Positions 12,601-22,689 are shown, counted from the first letter of the stretch. The stretch: 23,533 nt of DNA from Clarireedia homoeocarpa (GCA_001465935.1 LNKV01000115.1:35026-58558), one strand, 5' to 3'. The notes: generated by a model from the sequence alone, not told the origin. Translations and numbers: made by a program.

Positions 12601-14640
12601 TTTATCAAAGACTATTCGAAGATAGCTACTTTACTTAATAAATTAACTAAGAAAGATCGATAGTATAAATAGAATAAAATAGTATAAAAGGTATTTAATA
12701 TATTTAAACAAGCTTTTATATAAGTTTTAATCTTTATTATATTCGATCTAGAACTACTTATTATAGTGGAAACTAATATATCAAATTATATACTAAAAGT
12801 AGTTCTAAGCTAGCTAAATAAGAATAAAAAACTATAATTAGTTATATACTATTTAAGGAAACTATTGTTAGTAGAATTGAATTACGAAATATATAATAAA
12901 GAATTACTTATAATTATCGATATATTTCGAGAATAGAGAGTATATCTTAAAGAACCTAAGTATATAGTCTAGATATATTTAGATTATAAAAACTTAATTT
13001 ATTTTATAACAACTAAGGTTTTAAATTAACAATAAATATATTAAGTAGAAATGTTAGTTATATACAACTTTAAAATTCTATATATTAAAGGAAAAGAAAA
13101 TACTAAAGTAGATACTCTAAGTAGGAAACCTGAATATCTAAAAAATAAAATCTACGAATTTTATATAATATTCTGATAAGAAAAAGATTTACTAGTATTT
13201 AACTTTCTATAATTAACTACGATAATAATACTTTGTAATAATTACTTAGAAAAGGAAGTATAGAAATACTATAAAAATAATTTTACTATAAAAAGAATAC
13301 TAAAAAAACTAAATAAAAGATTTACAATAATAAACAATATTATATACTTTTATAGAAAGATATATATACCTTCAAACTTGACTAAGAAGTTCACTTAAGA
13401 GTAATATAAGTTGTTAGTTTATAGATATTAAGGAATCACGAAAATATTTATAAAAATAAAAGTAAATAGTTATTTCCTATAAATAAGAAAGATAGTTAAG
13501 AAAGTTATAAGAAATTGTAATATCTGTATATAAAATAAAACCTTATAGTATACTCTATATAACTAGCTCAAAACTCCGGATATACCTACTTAGCTATAGA
13601 AGTCTATTATATAAAACTTTGTAGTTAAACTCTTACCTTTAAAAGACCTAATTATAAAAATAGTATATAACTCTATTTTAATAATTGTAGACCGATTAAC
13701 TAAATTTAGATATATAATTTTATATAAAGAAAGTAATATAGCTAAAGACCTAGTCTATATATTTCTAAGAATAGTAGTTAGTATATATAGAGTACTAGAC
13801 AAGATTATCTTAGATCGAGATAAATTATTTATCTCGAAATTCTAACAAATATTTACTATATTACTAGGAATTAAGAGAAAACTTTCTATAATATTTTACT
13901 TATAAATAGATAGTTAAATAGAACGATTGAATTAAACTATAGAATAATACTTATGATATTATATTAACTATTAGTAAAATAACTAAATAGAACTACTACT
14001 ACTTATATAATTTATATATAATATTATAAAGGTAACAACAACAAGTATATCGCTAGTATATATTAATTTCGAATTTGAACTAAAAGTATATAATATACAA
14101 TTACCAGATATAGCTAAGTTAGATACTAGAATAATAAAAGTAGAAGATTTTAAGAATTTATATAAATAATTATTACTTGATATTAAATTTATTATAAAAA
14201 GAACTGTCTAATACTATAATACAAAGTATAATATAGAACTAATACTAAAGAAAAGAGATAAAGTTTACCTCTTTAAATAAAATATTAATATAAAAAGACT
14301 AAACAATAAACTAGATTATAAGAAACTAAGACTCTTTAAAATTATCGAAATAATTAGACTAGTTAACTACTATCTCGAGCTATTAAAAACAATGAATATA
14401 TACTTAGTATTTTATATTTCACTTTTAAAACTAATATTATTAGAAACACTAAATATACTATATACCGAAATTAAACTAATAAACCCGAATACTGAATATA
14501 AAGTTGAAAAAATACTAGATTAGAAATATATTAGAGAAAGCTTATACTATTTAATTAAATAGAAAGAATATCTATATTTAGAAAATATATAGGAACTAGT
14601 TAAGAACTTGAACTACTTACGAAATTTAGAGAAATTCTAT
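9640..14640 (+). pseudogene. Inner element gag-pol: Gag, PR, RT, RNase H, INT, chromodomain
   Basis: Reading through RIP stops shows the whole polyprotein. Gag starts to be readable at ~9721 (LDKYSSNRKELDTFFL). The protease site is D-L-E-V-I-E-N at 11317 (from DSGATEN). RT has KLRLIVDYRKFN at ~12010-12050 and VYLDNILIF at 12325-12351 (second D now N). RNase H has ETNISNYIL at 12769. The integrase zinc finger ends C-N-I-C at 13516-13527. The catalytic core follows: NFVVKL near 13613-13630 (first D now N), VDRLTKF at ~13687, LDRDKLFISKF near 13807, and the IERLN glutamate region near 13918. A chromodomain at ~14494-14625 reads YKVEKILD...KYIRESLYYLIK-KEY...ENI-EL, matching YEVExILD...YLIKWKxY...ENTWEP. 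Chromodomains bind methylated histone H3 and guide integration to heterochromatin (family knowledge). Confidence 0.92.
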
Positions 14641-14644
14641 TTAA

Positions 14645-15295
14645 AGAACTTTCAGCTTCTAACTAAATAGCTAACTTAGAATTATTTATTAGAGAAAGTT
14701 TGAAGATCGAGAGATTAGCTTTAGAAGAATTAGATAATTAAAGAGCTTATTTAATTTACTTAGTCTACTCCTTCTCTAATCTCTTCTTCTCTTTAAACAT
14801 CTCTAACTTCTCGATTGTTTTCAGATTATATTATAATATCTTTTTAGTATTTTTATATACTTTATTAAACTATAATTAAGTCTTTCTTACTTAAACACGA
14901 AGATAGAAAATCTTAGTTATAACCTCTTTCTCTTTCTAACGAAACTTTTTATTTTTTTCTTAAAGATGTTTTTCTTCAGAATCTATATAAGTCTAAGTAG
15001 TGACTATTACACCGAAAATATTATAGAATTTCTTAATACCACTCTTTCTACACTCTCTATAATAAGTACTACTAGAAAGAACACGATATTCGTACTTCTT
15101 TTCAGAATAGTAATTATAAGAAGATAGTATAATAATTCCTTTTTTCTTACTATAAGTATACTGATTTTAATAACTACTAGTAGACCTAAACGAATGAATA
15201 TAGAATATAATAAAGAAAAAAAAGTCTAAAAAAATTATCTAAGATCTAAGTAGATATCCCGCGCTAATATAGTAAATATCGGAACGATACTAAGT
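14645..15295 (+). other. 3' untranslated region of inner element
   Basis: About 650 bp between the end of the chromodomain frame and the polypurine tract. It is pyrimidine-rich near 14770-14810 (TCTCTTCTTCTCT). No domain is recognisable. A co-linear but more decayed equivalent is found in the outer element at ~17095-17751. Confidence 0.6.
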
Positions 15296-15309
15296 TAGAA
15301 AGGGGATAG
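15296..15309 (+). other. Polypurine tract of inner element
   Basis: TAGAAAGGGGATAG abuts the first base of the 3' LTR. This is the expected place and base composition for the plus-strand DNA primer of an LTR retrotransposon. The outer element has TAGAAAAGAGATAG at the equivalent place. Confidence 0.75.
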
Positions 15310-15895
15310 TGTTATAACTTGATTATATAACGATTAAAGGACTTTAAGCTTAGAAGGTATATATTATACTAAAAGTCTAAATCTTAGTACTAATATAATA
15401 TAATATATAAAAGTTTATAGATTTAAATATCAAGTAATAGAAAGAGAAAAAGTACTTTAATAAATAAAAGTACTTATAAAACAAATAGTACTTTATATAA
15501 AAAGTATCTAAGAAATAAGAAGTATTTTATAGAAAATAGTATCTAAGTGAATAAAAGTACTTTAATTAGAATCAATATCTTTAGTAGAATCTTTAGTTAA
15601 CAAGATATATAATATAACTATCTTAGTTATTCTAACTAGATTAGATAATTGGGATAACTAGGACAATTAAAGAATAAAGATCTATATAAATAGATAGTAT
15701 TTTTTATAGTATATAGAGCTTTATACTCAATTCAATTAATTAATTTCAGTTACTATTTATTACTTATTATTATATCTATCGATTCTCTATATAATCGTAA
15801 ATATTAAACTTACGATAGTACTCTCTGTCTTCGACTACTAATACTTAGTCTCTTGACCACTTCCACGTAACTTAGAAGAACAAGTATTCGTAACA
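15310..15895 (+). repeat. Inner element 3' LTR (586 bp)
   Basis: It begins with unmutated TGTTATAAC and ends TTCGTAACA, so the TGTTA/TAACA terminal inverted repeat is fully preserved here, unlike in the other three LTRs. It has the same length and U3 subtype as 8903-9488 and is followed directly by the ATTTA duplication. RIP differences between the two LTRs of this element are many, so divergence cannot be used for dating. Confidence 0.94.
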
Positions 15896-15900
15896 ATTTA
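15896..15900. repeat. Target site duplication (right) of inner element
   Basis: ATTTA, identical to 8898-8902. After it the outer integrase sequence resumes without loss. Confidence 0.9.
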
Positions 15901-17090
15901 TTAGAATAAAAATAAATAGTTATTTTTTATAAATAAGAAAAATAATTAAGAAAGTTATAAGAAATTATAATATCTATATATAGAATAAAACCTTATAATA
16001 TACTTTATATAACTAGCTTAAAACTCCGAATATATTTATTTAATTATAGAAGTCTATTATATAAAACTTTATAATCAAACTTCTATTTTTAAAAAACTTA
16101 ATTATAAAAATAATATACAACTCTATTTTAATAATTATAAACTGATTAACTAAATTTAAATATATAATTTTATATAAAGAAAGTAGTATAACTAAAAACC
16201 TAGTTTATATATTTCTAAGAATAATAGTTAATATATATAAAGTATTAGATAAGATTATCTTAAATTAAAATAAATTGTTTATCTCGAAATTCTAGTAAAT
16301 ATTTACTATATTACTAAGAATTAAAAAAAAACTTTCTATAATATTTTATTTATAAACAGATAATTAAATAGAATAATTAAACTAAATTATAAAATAATAC
16401 TTATAATATTATATTAACTATTAGTAAAATAACTAAGTAGAACTACTATTATTTATATAATTTATATATAATATTATAGAAATAATAATAATAAATATAT
16501 TACTAGTATATACTAATTTCGAATTTAAACTAAAAGTATATAATATACAATTACTAAATATAGCTAAATTAAATAATAGAATAACGAAAGTAAAAGACTT
16601 TAAGAATTTATATAAATAATTATTACTTAATATTAAATTTATCGTAGAAAGAACTATCTAATATTATAATATAAAATATAATATAGAACTAATATTAAAA
16701 AAAAGAGATAAAGTTTATTTCTTTAAACGAAATATTAATATAAAAAGACTAAATAATAAACTAGATTATAAGAAACTAAGATTTTTTAAAATTATCGAAA
16801 TAATTAAACTAGTTAACTACCGCTTTAAACTATTAAAAATAATAAATATATACTTAGTATTTTATATTTTATTTCTAGAATTAATACTACTAAGAATATT
16901 AAATATATTATATATCGAAATTAAACTAGTAAACCTAAATACTAAATATAAAGTTAAAGAAATACTAAACTAAAAATATATTAGAAAAAACTTATACTAT
17001 TTAATTAAATAGAAAAGATATTTATATTTAGAAAATATATAGAAACTAATTAAGAATCTAAACTATTTATAATATTTAAAGAGATTTTAT
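15901..17090 (+). pseudogene. Outer element gag-pol, 3' portion (INT core and chromodomain)
   Basis: Resumes the integrase frame cut at 8902 in the same phase: the codons run ATA TTT A | TT AGA ATA across the junction. It is co-linear with inner positions ~13450-14630. Readable parts are the second half of the HHCC finger near 15960-15980, ILIIIN-LTKF near 16130-16150, ISKF near 16280, and a chromodomain at about 16947-17080 (YKVKEIL...YYLIK...YLYLENI). It is more decayed than the inner copy: both finger cysteines near 15970-15980 now read tyrosine or similar, and further W/Q codons are stops. Confidence 0.88.
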
Positions 17091-17094
17091 TAAT

Positions 17095-17751
17095 AAAATC
17101 CTTATTAGTTATCTAAATAATAAAATCTGAATTATTTATTATTAGTAAATCAAAGAAAGATTGATTATCTATAATAGAAGTAGATATTTAAAAAGTCTAC
17201 TTTATTTATTCTTTTTCTAACTTTTCTTTTTTCTTAAACTCCTTTAGTATATCAATCGTTTATAAATTATATTATAATATTTTACTAGCCTTCTTTTTTA
17301 GAACTTTTTATTATTTTCTTAAACAAGCTTAATAAATAAGAACCTTTTAATTATAAGTAAAAACTTCTTATATTTATTAAATAATATAATATATCTTCTT
17401 CTTAATAGCTTTCTTTATAACCTTTAAATAAACTTCTTCTCGCTCGATAACTATCTATAACAATAAAGTATTATTAAAAATATTATAAGAATTTCTTCTA
17501 ATACTTTTTATATATTCACTATAATATTCACTATCCGGAAATATATAATATTTAAGTCCTTTTAAAATATAGTAACTATATTTAATAAATATTATTTTCC
17601 TTCTTTCTTTAAAACGAAAATATTAAAGAAAACGATTTTTTATAGTCTTAAATAGTTTTTTAAATATAATAAAAAGAAAAAGAAGTTAAATAATTATCGA
17701 AAACTCGAATAAATACTCTATACTATTATAAATATTAGGACGATATTAGAT
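17095..17751 (+). other. 3' untranslated region of outer element
   Basis: About 650 bp, AT-rich and pyrimidine-biased in places, with no recognisable domain; the counterpart of inner 14645-15295. It ends at the polypurine tract TAGAAAAGAGATAG (17752-17765), which abuts the 3' LTR. Confidence 0.55.
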
Positions 17752-17765
17752 TAGAAAAGAGATAG
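17752..17765 (+). other. Polypurine tract of outer element
   Basis: TAGAAAAGAGATAG directly before the 3' LTR, the counterpart of 15296-15309. Two G's of the inner tract's GGGG read A here (AGAG), possibly RIP or drift. Confidence 0.7.
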
Positions 17766-18370
17766 TATTATAATTTAATTATATAATAGTTAAAAGACTT
17801 TAAACTTAAAAAGTATATATTATATTAAAAGTCTAAAACCTTAATACTAATATAATATAATATATAGAAGTTTGTAAGTTTAGATATTAAGTAAAAGAAA
17901 AAAGATACTTTAATAGATAATAGTATTTATAAGATAAATAGTATTTTAAAAAGAAAAGTATTTAGGAAATAAAAGATACTCTATAAAAGAAAATATTTAA
18001 ATAAAGAAAAATACTTTAATTAGAATTAGTATCTTTAATAAAACTCTTAATCAGAAAGTATATAACAACTTATTAATTCTATTAGTATTATTAAGGATTT
18101 TATTAATAAACTTAATAGAACTGATAAGACTAATAAGATATATAAAGAATGAAAGTCTATATAAGTAGATAGTATTTCCTATAATATATAAAACTTTGTA
18201 TTTAACTTAATTAATTAATTTCAGTTACTACTTATTATTTATTATTATATTTATTAATTCTCTATATAATCGCTAATATTAAATCTACGATAGTACTCTC
18301 TATCTCCGACCGATAGTACTTAGTCCCCTAACCACTTCCACGTGACTCAGAAGAATAAGTATTTATAATA
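17766..18370 (+). repeat. Outer element 3' LTR (605 bp)
   Basis: Starts TATTATAAT and ends TTTATAATA; the same length and U3 subtype as 4339-4943. It includes TATATAAG near 18158 and the shared AATTAATTAATTTCAG stretch near 18209. It is followed immediately by the TTATC duplication. Confidence 0.92.
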
Positions 18371-18375
18371 TTATC
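18371..18375. repeat. Target site duplication (right) of outer element
   Basis: TTATC, identical to 4334-4338. Confidence 0.9.
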
Positions 18376-19440
18376 TTAGTTACTAATATCTATATTTTAA
18401 CTAAATTAAAGTAAAGAGGATATAAATAATATTAAATAACTTTATTAAGTTATAAAGAGTTATATAAGAAAAGGGGAGTAATATTAAAAATCCGAAGCGA
18501 ATTTATTTTCTATTTAATATATAACTTAGAGTATTACTTAGTTAGTTTTAAAAATATCTTAAGTACTAAGTTAGATATTAAGAATAATAATAATATTTTA
18601 CGAAATATTATAAGAAGGCGAGCCCGCTTATTTAGCTAATATAAAATAATCTAACTAATCTCTATTTTAAAGTTAAAAAGGTATTTAATATATTATTATA
18701 ATAAATTCTTAGAGACTATATAGAATAGGTAATTTAAAGAATAATATTATATATTAATAAGGCCGGAATAAGTTTATTCTTACTATTTAAAGAATCTTTA
18801 AAGAAGAGATTTAAAAATAAAGAAGGATTAATTATTAATATTATTTAAATAACTATTAATATAGTCGAAAAAATAAGTAAGTTATTAATAATATAACGAG
18901 ATTATTAATAAAGATATTAAATAACTTTAGAATTAATAATTATAGAGCTAAGAGGATTATAAGAATTTGAAAGTTTATATATAAAAAGAGATTATATACT
19001 TAATTATATATATACTAATATATACTTGTATACTTGATATCTAACTTACTTTTATAAAAGTTATATTCTTATATAGTATCGTGATAATTTAATTAGAATT
19101 ATTATAATTTTTATATTTATATATTAAAGATTTAAATATATTTTTAAAAAGATTAAATAATAAAGTTTCTTAATTATATTTATTAATATTTATAATATCG
19201 AAATATTATTTTATTTTAATTATTATATAAAAGTATTTATTATATTAAATTTTTTAATAATATTAATTATATATATTATTTTAAATATTTTTATTTTTAT
19301 TTAATAAATAATATATATATATTTTTAAAAAATAATTAGAATTATAAAATATTAGATAAATAGTAAAAAGTGTTAAACGATTATTAAAACTCTAAATATA
19401 AACTAGTTTTCGCCCGATTTACTAACGTCTAACTAATTCC
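18376..19440. other. Unassigned AT-rich flank right of the nested insertion
   Basis: RIP-type DNA that continues the pre-insertion sequence ending at 4338. Most of it shows nothing recognisable. One plus-strand frame (codons at 18376 onward, in phase with the frame left of the insertion) has few stops up to about 18640 and passes through R-R-R-A-R-L near 18615-18632. A purine run AAGAAAAGGGGAGTA at ~18466-18480 could be a polypurine tract of an older LTR element, but I see no matching LTR pair. 19050-19380 is almost pure A/T with no structure I can name. Confidence 0.45.
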
Positions 19441-19605
19441 CACCTAGTTTATAAAATAAATAGCGGCTATTCGCGCCGGAATACTAAGGCAGCACGTGGG
19501 CATGTGTTGTCAAACCGCAATATTTCTTAGAAATCTCATTTGATTTCTATTGCAAACACAAACTATACGTCTTAACTGCTAGCTTTGTATTCGTAGCTAA
19601 TAAGA
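19441..19605 (+). promoter_or_regulatory. Upstream region of the transcription-factor-like gene
   Basis: The base composition turns from RIP-type to normal here. It contains a palindromic CACGTG (E-box type) at 19493-19498 and CAAACACAAACT-type runs near 19552. No clear TATA box is visible. The available promoter is short because the AT-rich block ends only ~150 bp before the start codon. Confidence 0.4.
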
Positions 19606-21420
19606 ATGGAGTTAACAAGTCAATCTACTACAGAATCTACCAACGATCCCGTTGCAAGTAAGTTGAAGTATTGTTTATTTTGTTTTGCTAACGCTGTTTG
19701 ATTACTGACTCTTCTCAGACGGAAAATTCCAGTTCATCACGATCCTCAGTCCAGCCGACGCGAAAGATGATACTACAAAGCGCCGAGCACGGTCGCATGC
19801 TGTGAAGCAAGCACTAGAGAACAAGCGAAAGCTTCAGCAAGAATCAGGCGAAAATTTCAGAGTTGCGTCGTCAAAAGATTACTCTAGAAGATTGGCGAGC
19901 GAGAAAATACGTAGCCAACCCCTAGTTACACTGCCATTGTCCATACCTGCCAGCACACTTGATCCATTCCAGACACTGGCTGTGGATTCATCGAGATTCT
20001 ATGCCCTGCTTGGCAACTGTAAGCTCTTCGTATTTACAGAAAACCATCTTGAATAAATAGCTTACATAAAACGATTCAGACAAAGCTAGACAGGCTTCCG
20101 AGCCGGTTTTCAGTGTTACGGACAAGCTTGCATTTCATAGCTTTCACAAAGTGTTCGAAGCGGGGCTGGATGATCCTGCTCTTTTGAATGCTGTCATGCT
20201 TACATTCGCATTTGCGGCGACGGAGGGGGGCATCAATCGGGAGTGTCTTGGGTACCAGAGTAAAGCAATAAGTCATATTCGTAAGAGGATGAATTCTCTA
20301 GATCGGGCAACTTTGATAACAACTATTGGGGCCATTTTGCTGCTTGCTGGGGTAGAGGTCCGTGAGCACTTCCCCTTAGGTTTTCTAAGCTTCCTAAGCT
20401 TGGGGTTACGGTATACTGATCGTTTGGTATTCTAGGCTCGACTTGGGATGCAGTTTCAAGTTCAAATTCACATGAGAGCAATACAACGGATACTTGATAT
20501 CTGTCAAAAAGAGGGAATATACCTCACCGACGGAATCAAGCGGGCCATATTCTGGTAAGCTATATGGCAGCAGTCAAGGATTTACTCTTACATTAGTTAA
20601 TAGGCAAGACTTGAATTCATCGGTCATGACAGGGTCGAGCCGCGTAGTCAACTATACAACTTTCACCGAACTTCAGTGGAAAAGAGATTCGTACCCCCCA
20701 AGCTTTTTCCGGCTTCCGCCAGGATTCCAGGTGCGGTCCCATATACTGACCAAAGAGTTGGTTGAAACACTGGAAGACATACATGCATTGCAGAGTATTC
20801 GAGAGTTATCCAGCTCCTCAAGCTATAACCCGGTATCGATGGCACATATTAACAATCACCAAGCATCTATACAATCACGGCTGGTGGGATTGGTGTATCA
20901 TTCTCCCGTCTTAGAATGTTGTAAGCTTGCGGCATATCTTTGTTCCAGTATGCTATGCTGCAAGGTTTGGTGTGCCTTAGTGATTCCGGTATGTCACCTA
21001 TACGGATTGCGTTCTTTCTCAATCATTCTTCTTTCTCTCTTCGCCAATACTTTGGTCAAAATATATTCTAAAAGATGCCAAACTTCTTCGCTAGTCTGTC
21101 TTACGATGTGCTGACTTTGGATCTCATAGAACCACGTTTCCTTACGATTACTCCGAGAACTACAACAAGTAAACGACGACCCTATATGGGACGATCACTC
21201 TGAATTGTTACTCTGGCTCCTGTACATCGGCGGGGCTTTCACTACTACTGAAACTGTACGCTCCGATTATATTATTCTCCTGCGCTTAAACAACTCTTCC
21301 ATACTCCGAGGCTTGTATAAGTCATGGCAGGAATTGTATGAAATTTTGAAACGATTTATTTGGTCGGATTCCGCATTTACGTCGGATGTTAAGGCGCTCT
21401 GGGAAGAAGTTACGATTTAA
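19606..21420 (+). CDS. Fungal-specific transcription factor-like protein without Zn2Cys6 cluster, 6 exons, 474 aa
   Basis: Splicing gives one open frame: exons 19606-19657, 19719-20018, 20080-20357, 20436-20554, 20604-20988, 21130-21420. Introns are 61, 61, 78, 49 and 141 bp. Donors are GTAAGT, GTAAGC, GTCCGT, GTAAGC, GTATGT; acceptors are CAG, CAG, TAG, TAG, TAG. Branch-like CTAAC or CTGAC/CTGAT is visible in introns 1, 3 and 5. The 1425 nt encode 474 residues plus TAA. Residues ~21-55 (FQFITILSP..., K-RRARSHAVKQ, then basic) match the conserved start of a large ascomycete family with a C-terminal fungal transcription-factor-like domain. STLDPFQTL lies near residue 100, AGLDDPALLNAVMLTFA in exon 3, FFRLPPGF and QSRLVGL in exon 5, LLLWLLYIGGAF in exon 6. 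No cysteine cluster is present, so direct DNA binding is unproven; some databases label such proteins 'tachykinin family'. It is intact despite the adjacent RIP block. Start: the first ATG giving this N-terminus. The GTCCGT donor is the least certain junction. Confidence 0.85.
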
Positions 21421-22119
21421 ACTACTTTCACTTGATGCAATCCAGATACTTCCAAGGAAATCCTGTAGTAGCCGATAAATGAAAATCTTAGACAACGAGC
21501 TTTCGCAGGTCGCTTTAGGCTTCCTGCTCTACTCAGCTGGTAACTTGCTGTCGCTCCTTATAAAAGTGTAATTTTTAGTGTATACATATCTGATTCTACA
21601 TACATATCTGATCCTGGCTGGAGGACATGACCGAATCAGATTTACAGAAGTGAAGTCACATTACGGGAAAATTAGATACACCAATCAGAAGTGGTAACTG
21701 GAGGTGGTACGGCCTTCCTTTAATTATATAGCAGATATTGGGAGTAATTCAGCGTTATCTGTCAGCAGACTAATCGCACTGATCATTGGGAAATACTGAT
21801 AGTAGCCCCAGTGGGGCATAGAGATGTCTAACCCTTTTTAGGAAGTACTTTCTTGCTCTATTCGGAAGGACCCACTTGCCTTATTTGGAAACATCTCTTT
21901 ACTCTCTTTAGAAGTAAGTATATCTGCTTCTTAGAAATTCGTTCCCTAAGAGAAAACTTGGATTAATAATTCTCTAGAATAATTAATAATACTTCTAAAT
22001 TACAAATTGTCTTAGCTACACTCTTTCTTCGTCTAGCTACAAGGCCTAGCTGTATATAAACCTCCCAGCCTATATGGTAGATATATGTATACTTAAACTT
22101 TAGGTAGATAAAACAAGAG
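21421..22119. other. Intergenic region
   Basis: No coding sequence is supported. It holds a short direct/inverted repeat cluster (21583-21641, listed separately) and moderately AT-rich DNA from ~21840 to 22020 with several TTCTTAGAA/CTTCTAAA-like palindromic bits. A TATA-like TGTATATAAA at about 22051-22060 could belong to the oxidoreductase remnant. No terminator or RNA gene is recognised. Confidence 0.5.
21583..21641. repeat. Short ATCTGAT direct and inverted repeats
   Basis: TACATATCTGAT occurs twice in tandem (21583-21594, 21601-21612). ATCTGATTC (21588-21596) is exactly inverted as GAATCAGAT at 21633-21641. A further AATCAGAAG occurs near 21683. This could form a hairpin or be a regulator site cluster; function unknown. 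Confidence 0.55.
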
Positions 22120-22689
22120 TTGAAATATACCTACTGTATCTCAAAAGAATTTCTCGAAATCTTCGATCATGATTCAATCGCGCCTTTTCCAACCTTGAAA
22201 ATTGGCAACGTGGAAGTGAAGCATCGAATCGGGATTCCTTCACTCACTCGCCGCCGCGCTACCGATGACCGTGTGCCAACGCCGCTGATGAAGGATTACT
22301 ACAGTCAACGGGCCTCTGTTCCTGGCACTTTGATGATTGTAGAGGGTACCTTAATATCACCACCAGCAGCCGGCGGATTCACCAACGCGCCAGGGATATG
22401 GAGCAAAGACCAAATTGCTGCATGGAAAGAGATCACTGATGAGGTCCATGCGAAGGGTTGCATCATCTTCTGTCAGTTATTTGCCATGGGCCGTGCTGCT
22501 AGTATCGAGGTGGCGAAGAGTGAGGGAATCAACATCGTAGCGCCGAGCGCTATTCCGATCGATGAAAACTCCCCCACACCGCGGGCTATGACGATCCAAG
22601 AGATCGAACAATCGGTTCGAGACTTTGCGAAAGCCTCAGAAAATGCTATCAGCGCAGGATTTGACTGTGACGACTGCATCTATATGAGT
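22120..22689 (+). pseudogene. Truncated old yellow enzyme (FMN-dependent NAD(P)H:flavin oxidoreductase)
   Basis: The frame reads FPTLKIGNVEVKHRIGIPSL, then TRRRATDD, YYSQRASVPGTLMIVEGT, GIWSKDQIAAWKEITDEVHA, QLFAMGRAA, TPRAMTIQEI and ENAISAGFD. These are the first half of the OYE TIM barrel in the usual order. Family members of ~370-400 residues reduce activated C=C bonds. The FMN-contact T in LTR is present. QLW, whose W lines the site, is QLF here. Homology ends at GFD (~22665); the GVEIHGANGYL block with the substrate-binding H and N is not recognisable (a degraded 'IY' may replace IH). The frame then runs through unrelated sequence to a stop at 22939-22941. There is no in-frame ATG upstream: TAG lies at 22105-22107, and the first ATG (22290) is already inside the barrel. 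The start is therefore lost or in an unseen exon; ATG at 22074 with an intron is possible but I could not fit one. Confidence 0.8.

Larger units (their letters stand above)
8903..15895 (+). mobile_element. Inner Ty3/gypsy chromovirus, complete, nested in the outer one
   Basis: Two LTRs of exactly 586 bp flank a 5821-bp internal region (9489-15309), total 6993 bp, with a perfect ATTTA target duplication. The internal region is co-linear with the outer element and only 3 bp shorter, so both are members of one family with different U3 sequences. It preserves more of the ancestral bases: the 3' LTR still begins with unmutated TG, and more C and G remain throughout. It is therefore probably the younger insertion, or was less strongly mutated. 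Coding capacity is destroyed by RIP stops. Confidence 0.94.
4339..18370 (+). mobile_element. Outer Ty3/gypsy chromovirus, interrupted by the inner element
   Basis: Bounded by two 605-bp LTRs and a TTATC duplication. The internal region is 4944-8902 plus 15901-17765 (5824 bp), separated by the inner element 8903-15895 and one extra copy of its ATTTA duplication (15896-15900). Without the insertion the element is 7034 bp, a normal size for a full-length fungal chromovirus. Gag, protease, RT, RNase H, integrase and chromodomain remnants are all present in the plus orientation, so it was a complete autonomous element before RIP and disruption. It appears somewhat more eroded than the inner copy, as expected if it inserted first. 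Confidence 0.93.
1..19440. repeat. RIP-mutated, AT-rich retrotransposon block
   Basis: Seen: the whole stretch is built mostly from A and T. The dinucleotides CA and TG are very scarce, while CT/AG and CG (especially in TTCGA) survive. Translating the recognisable transposon domains shows stops almost only where Q (CAA/CAG) or W (TGG) is expected, and typical D to N, G to E/R, A to V, P to L and H to Y changes. This is the product of C-to-T change at CpA on both strands, as known for fungal repeat-induced point mutation. No open frame of useful length exists anywhere in the block. The composition returns to normal over roughly 19430-19490. Confidence 0.93.

Noticed and set aside
1..19440. Mitochondrial or plasmid DNA because of the AT richness
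   Set aside because: The bias is specific to CpA/TpG loss, the content is Ty3/gypsy retrotransposons, and the stretch joins directly to a nuclear gene with spliceosomal introns.
20076..20276. Minus-strand open frame overlapping the transcription-factor-like gene (also 20663-20845)
   Set aside because: Antisense shadows of exons 3 and 5 of the spliced plus-strand gene.
22473..22679. 68-codon minus-strand open frame
   Set aside because: Antisense shadow of the old yellow enzyme remnant.
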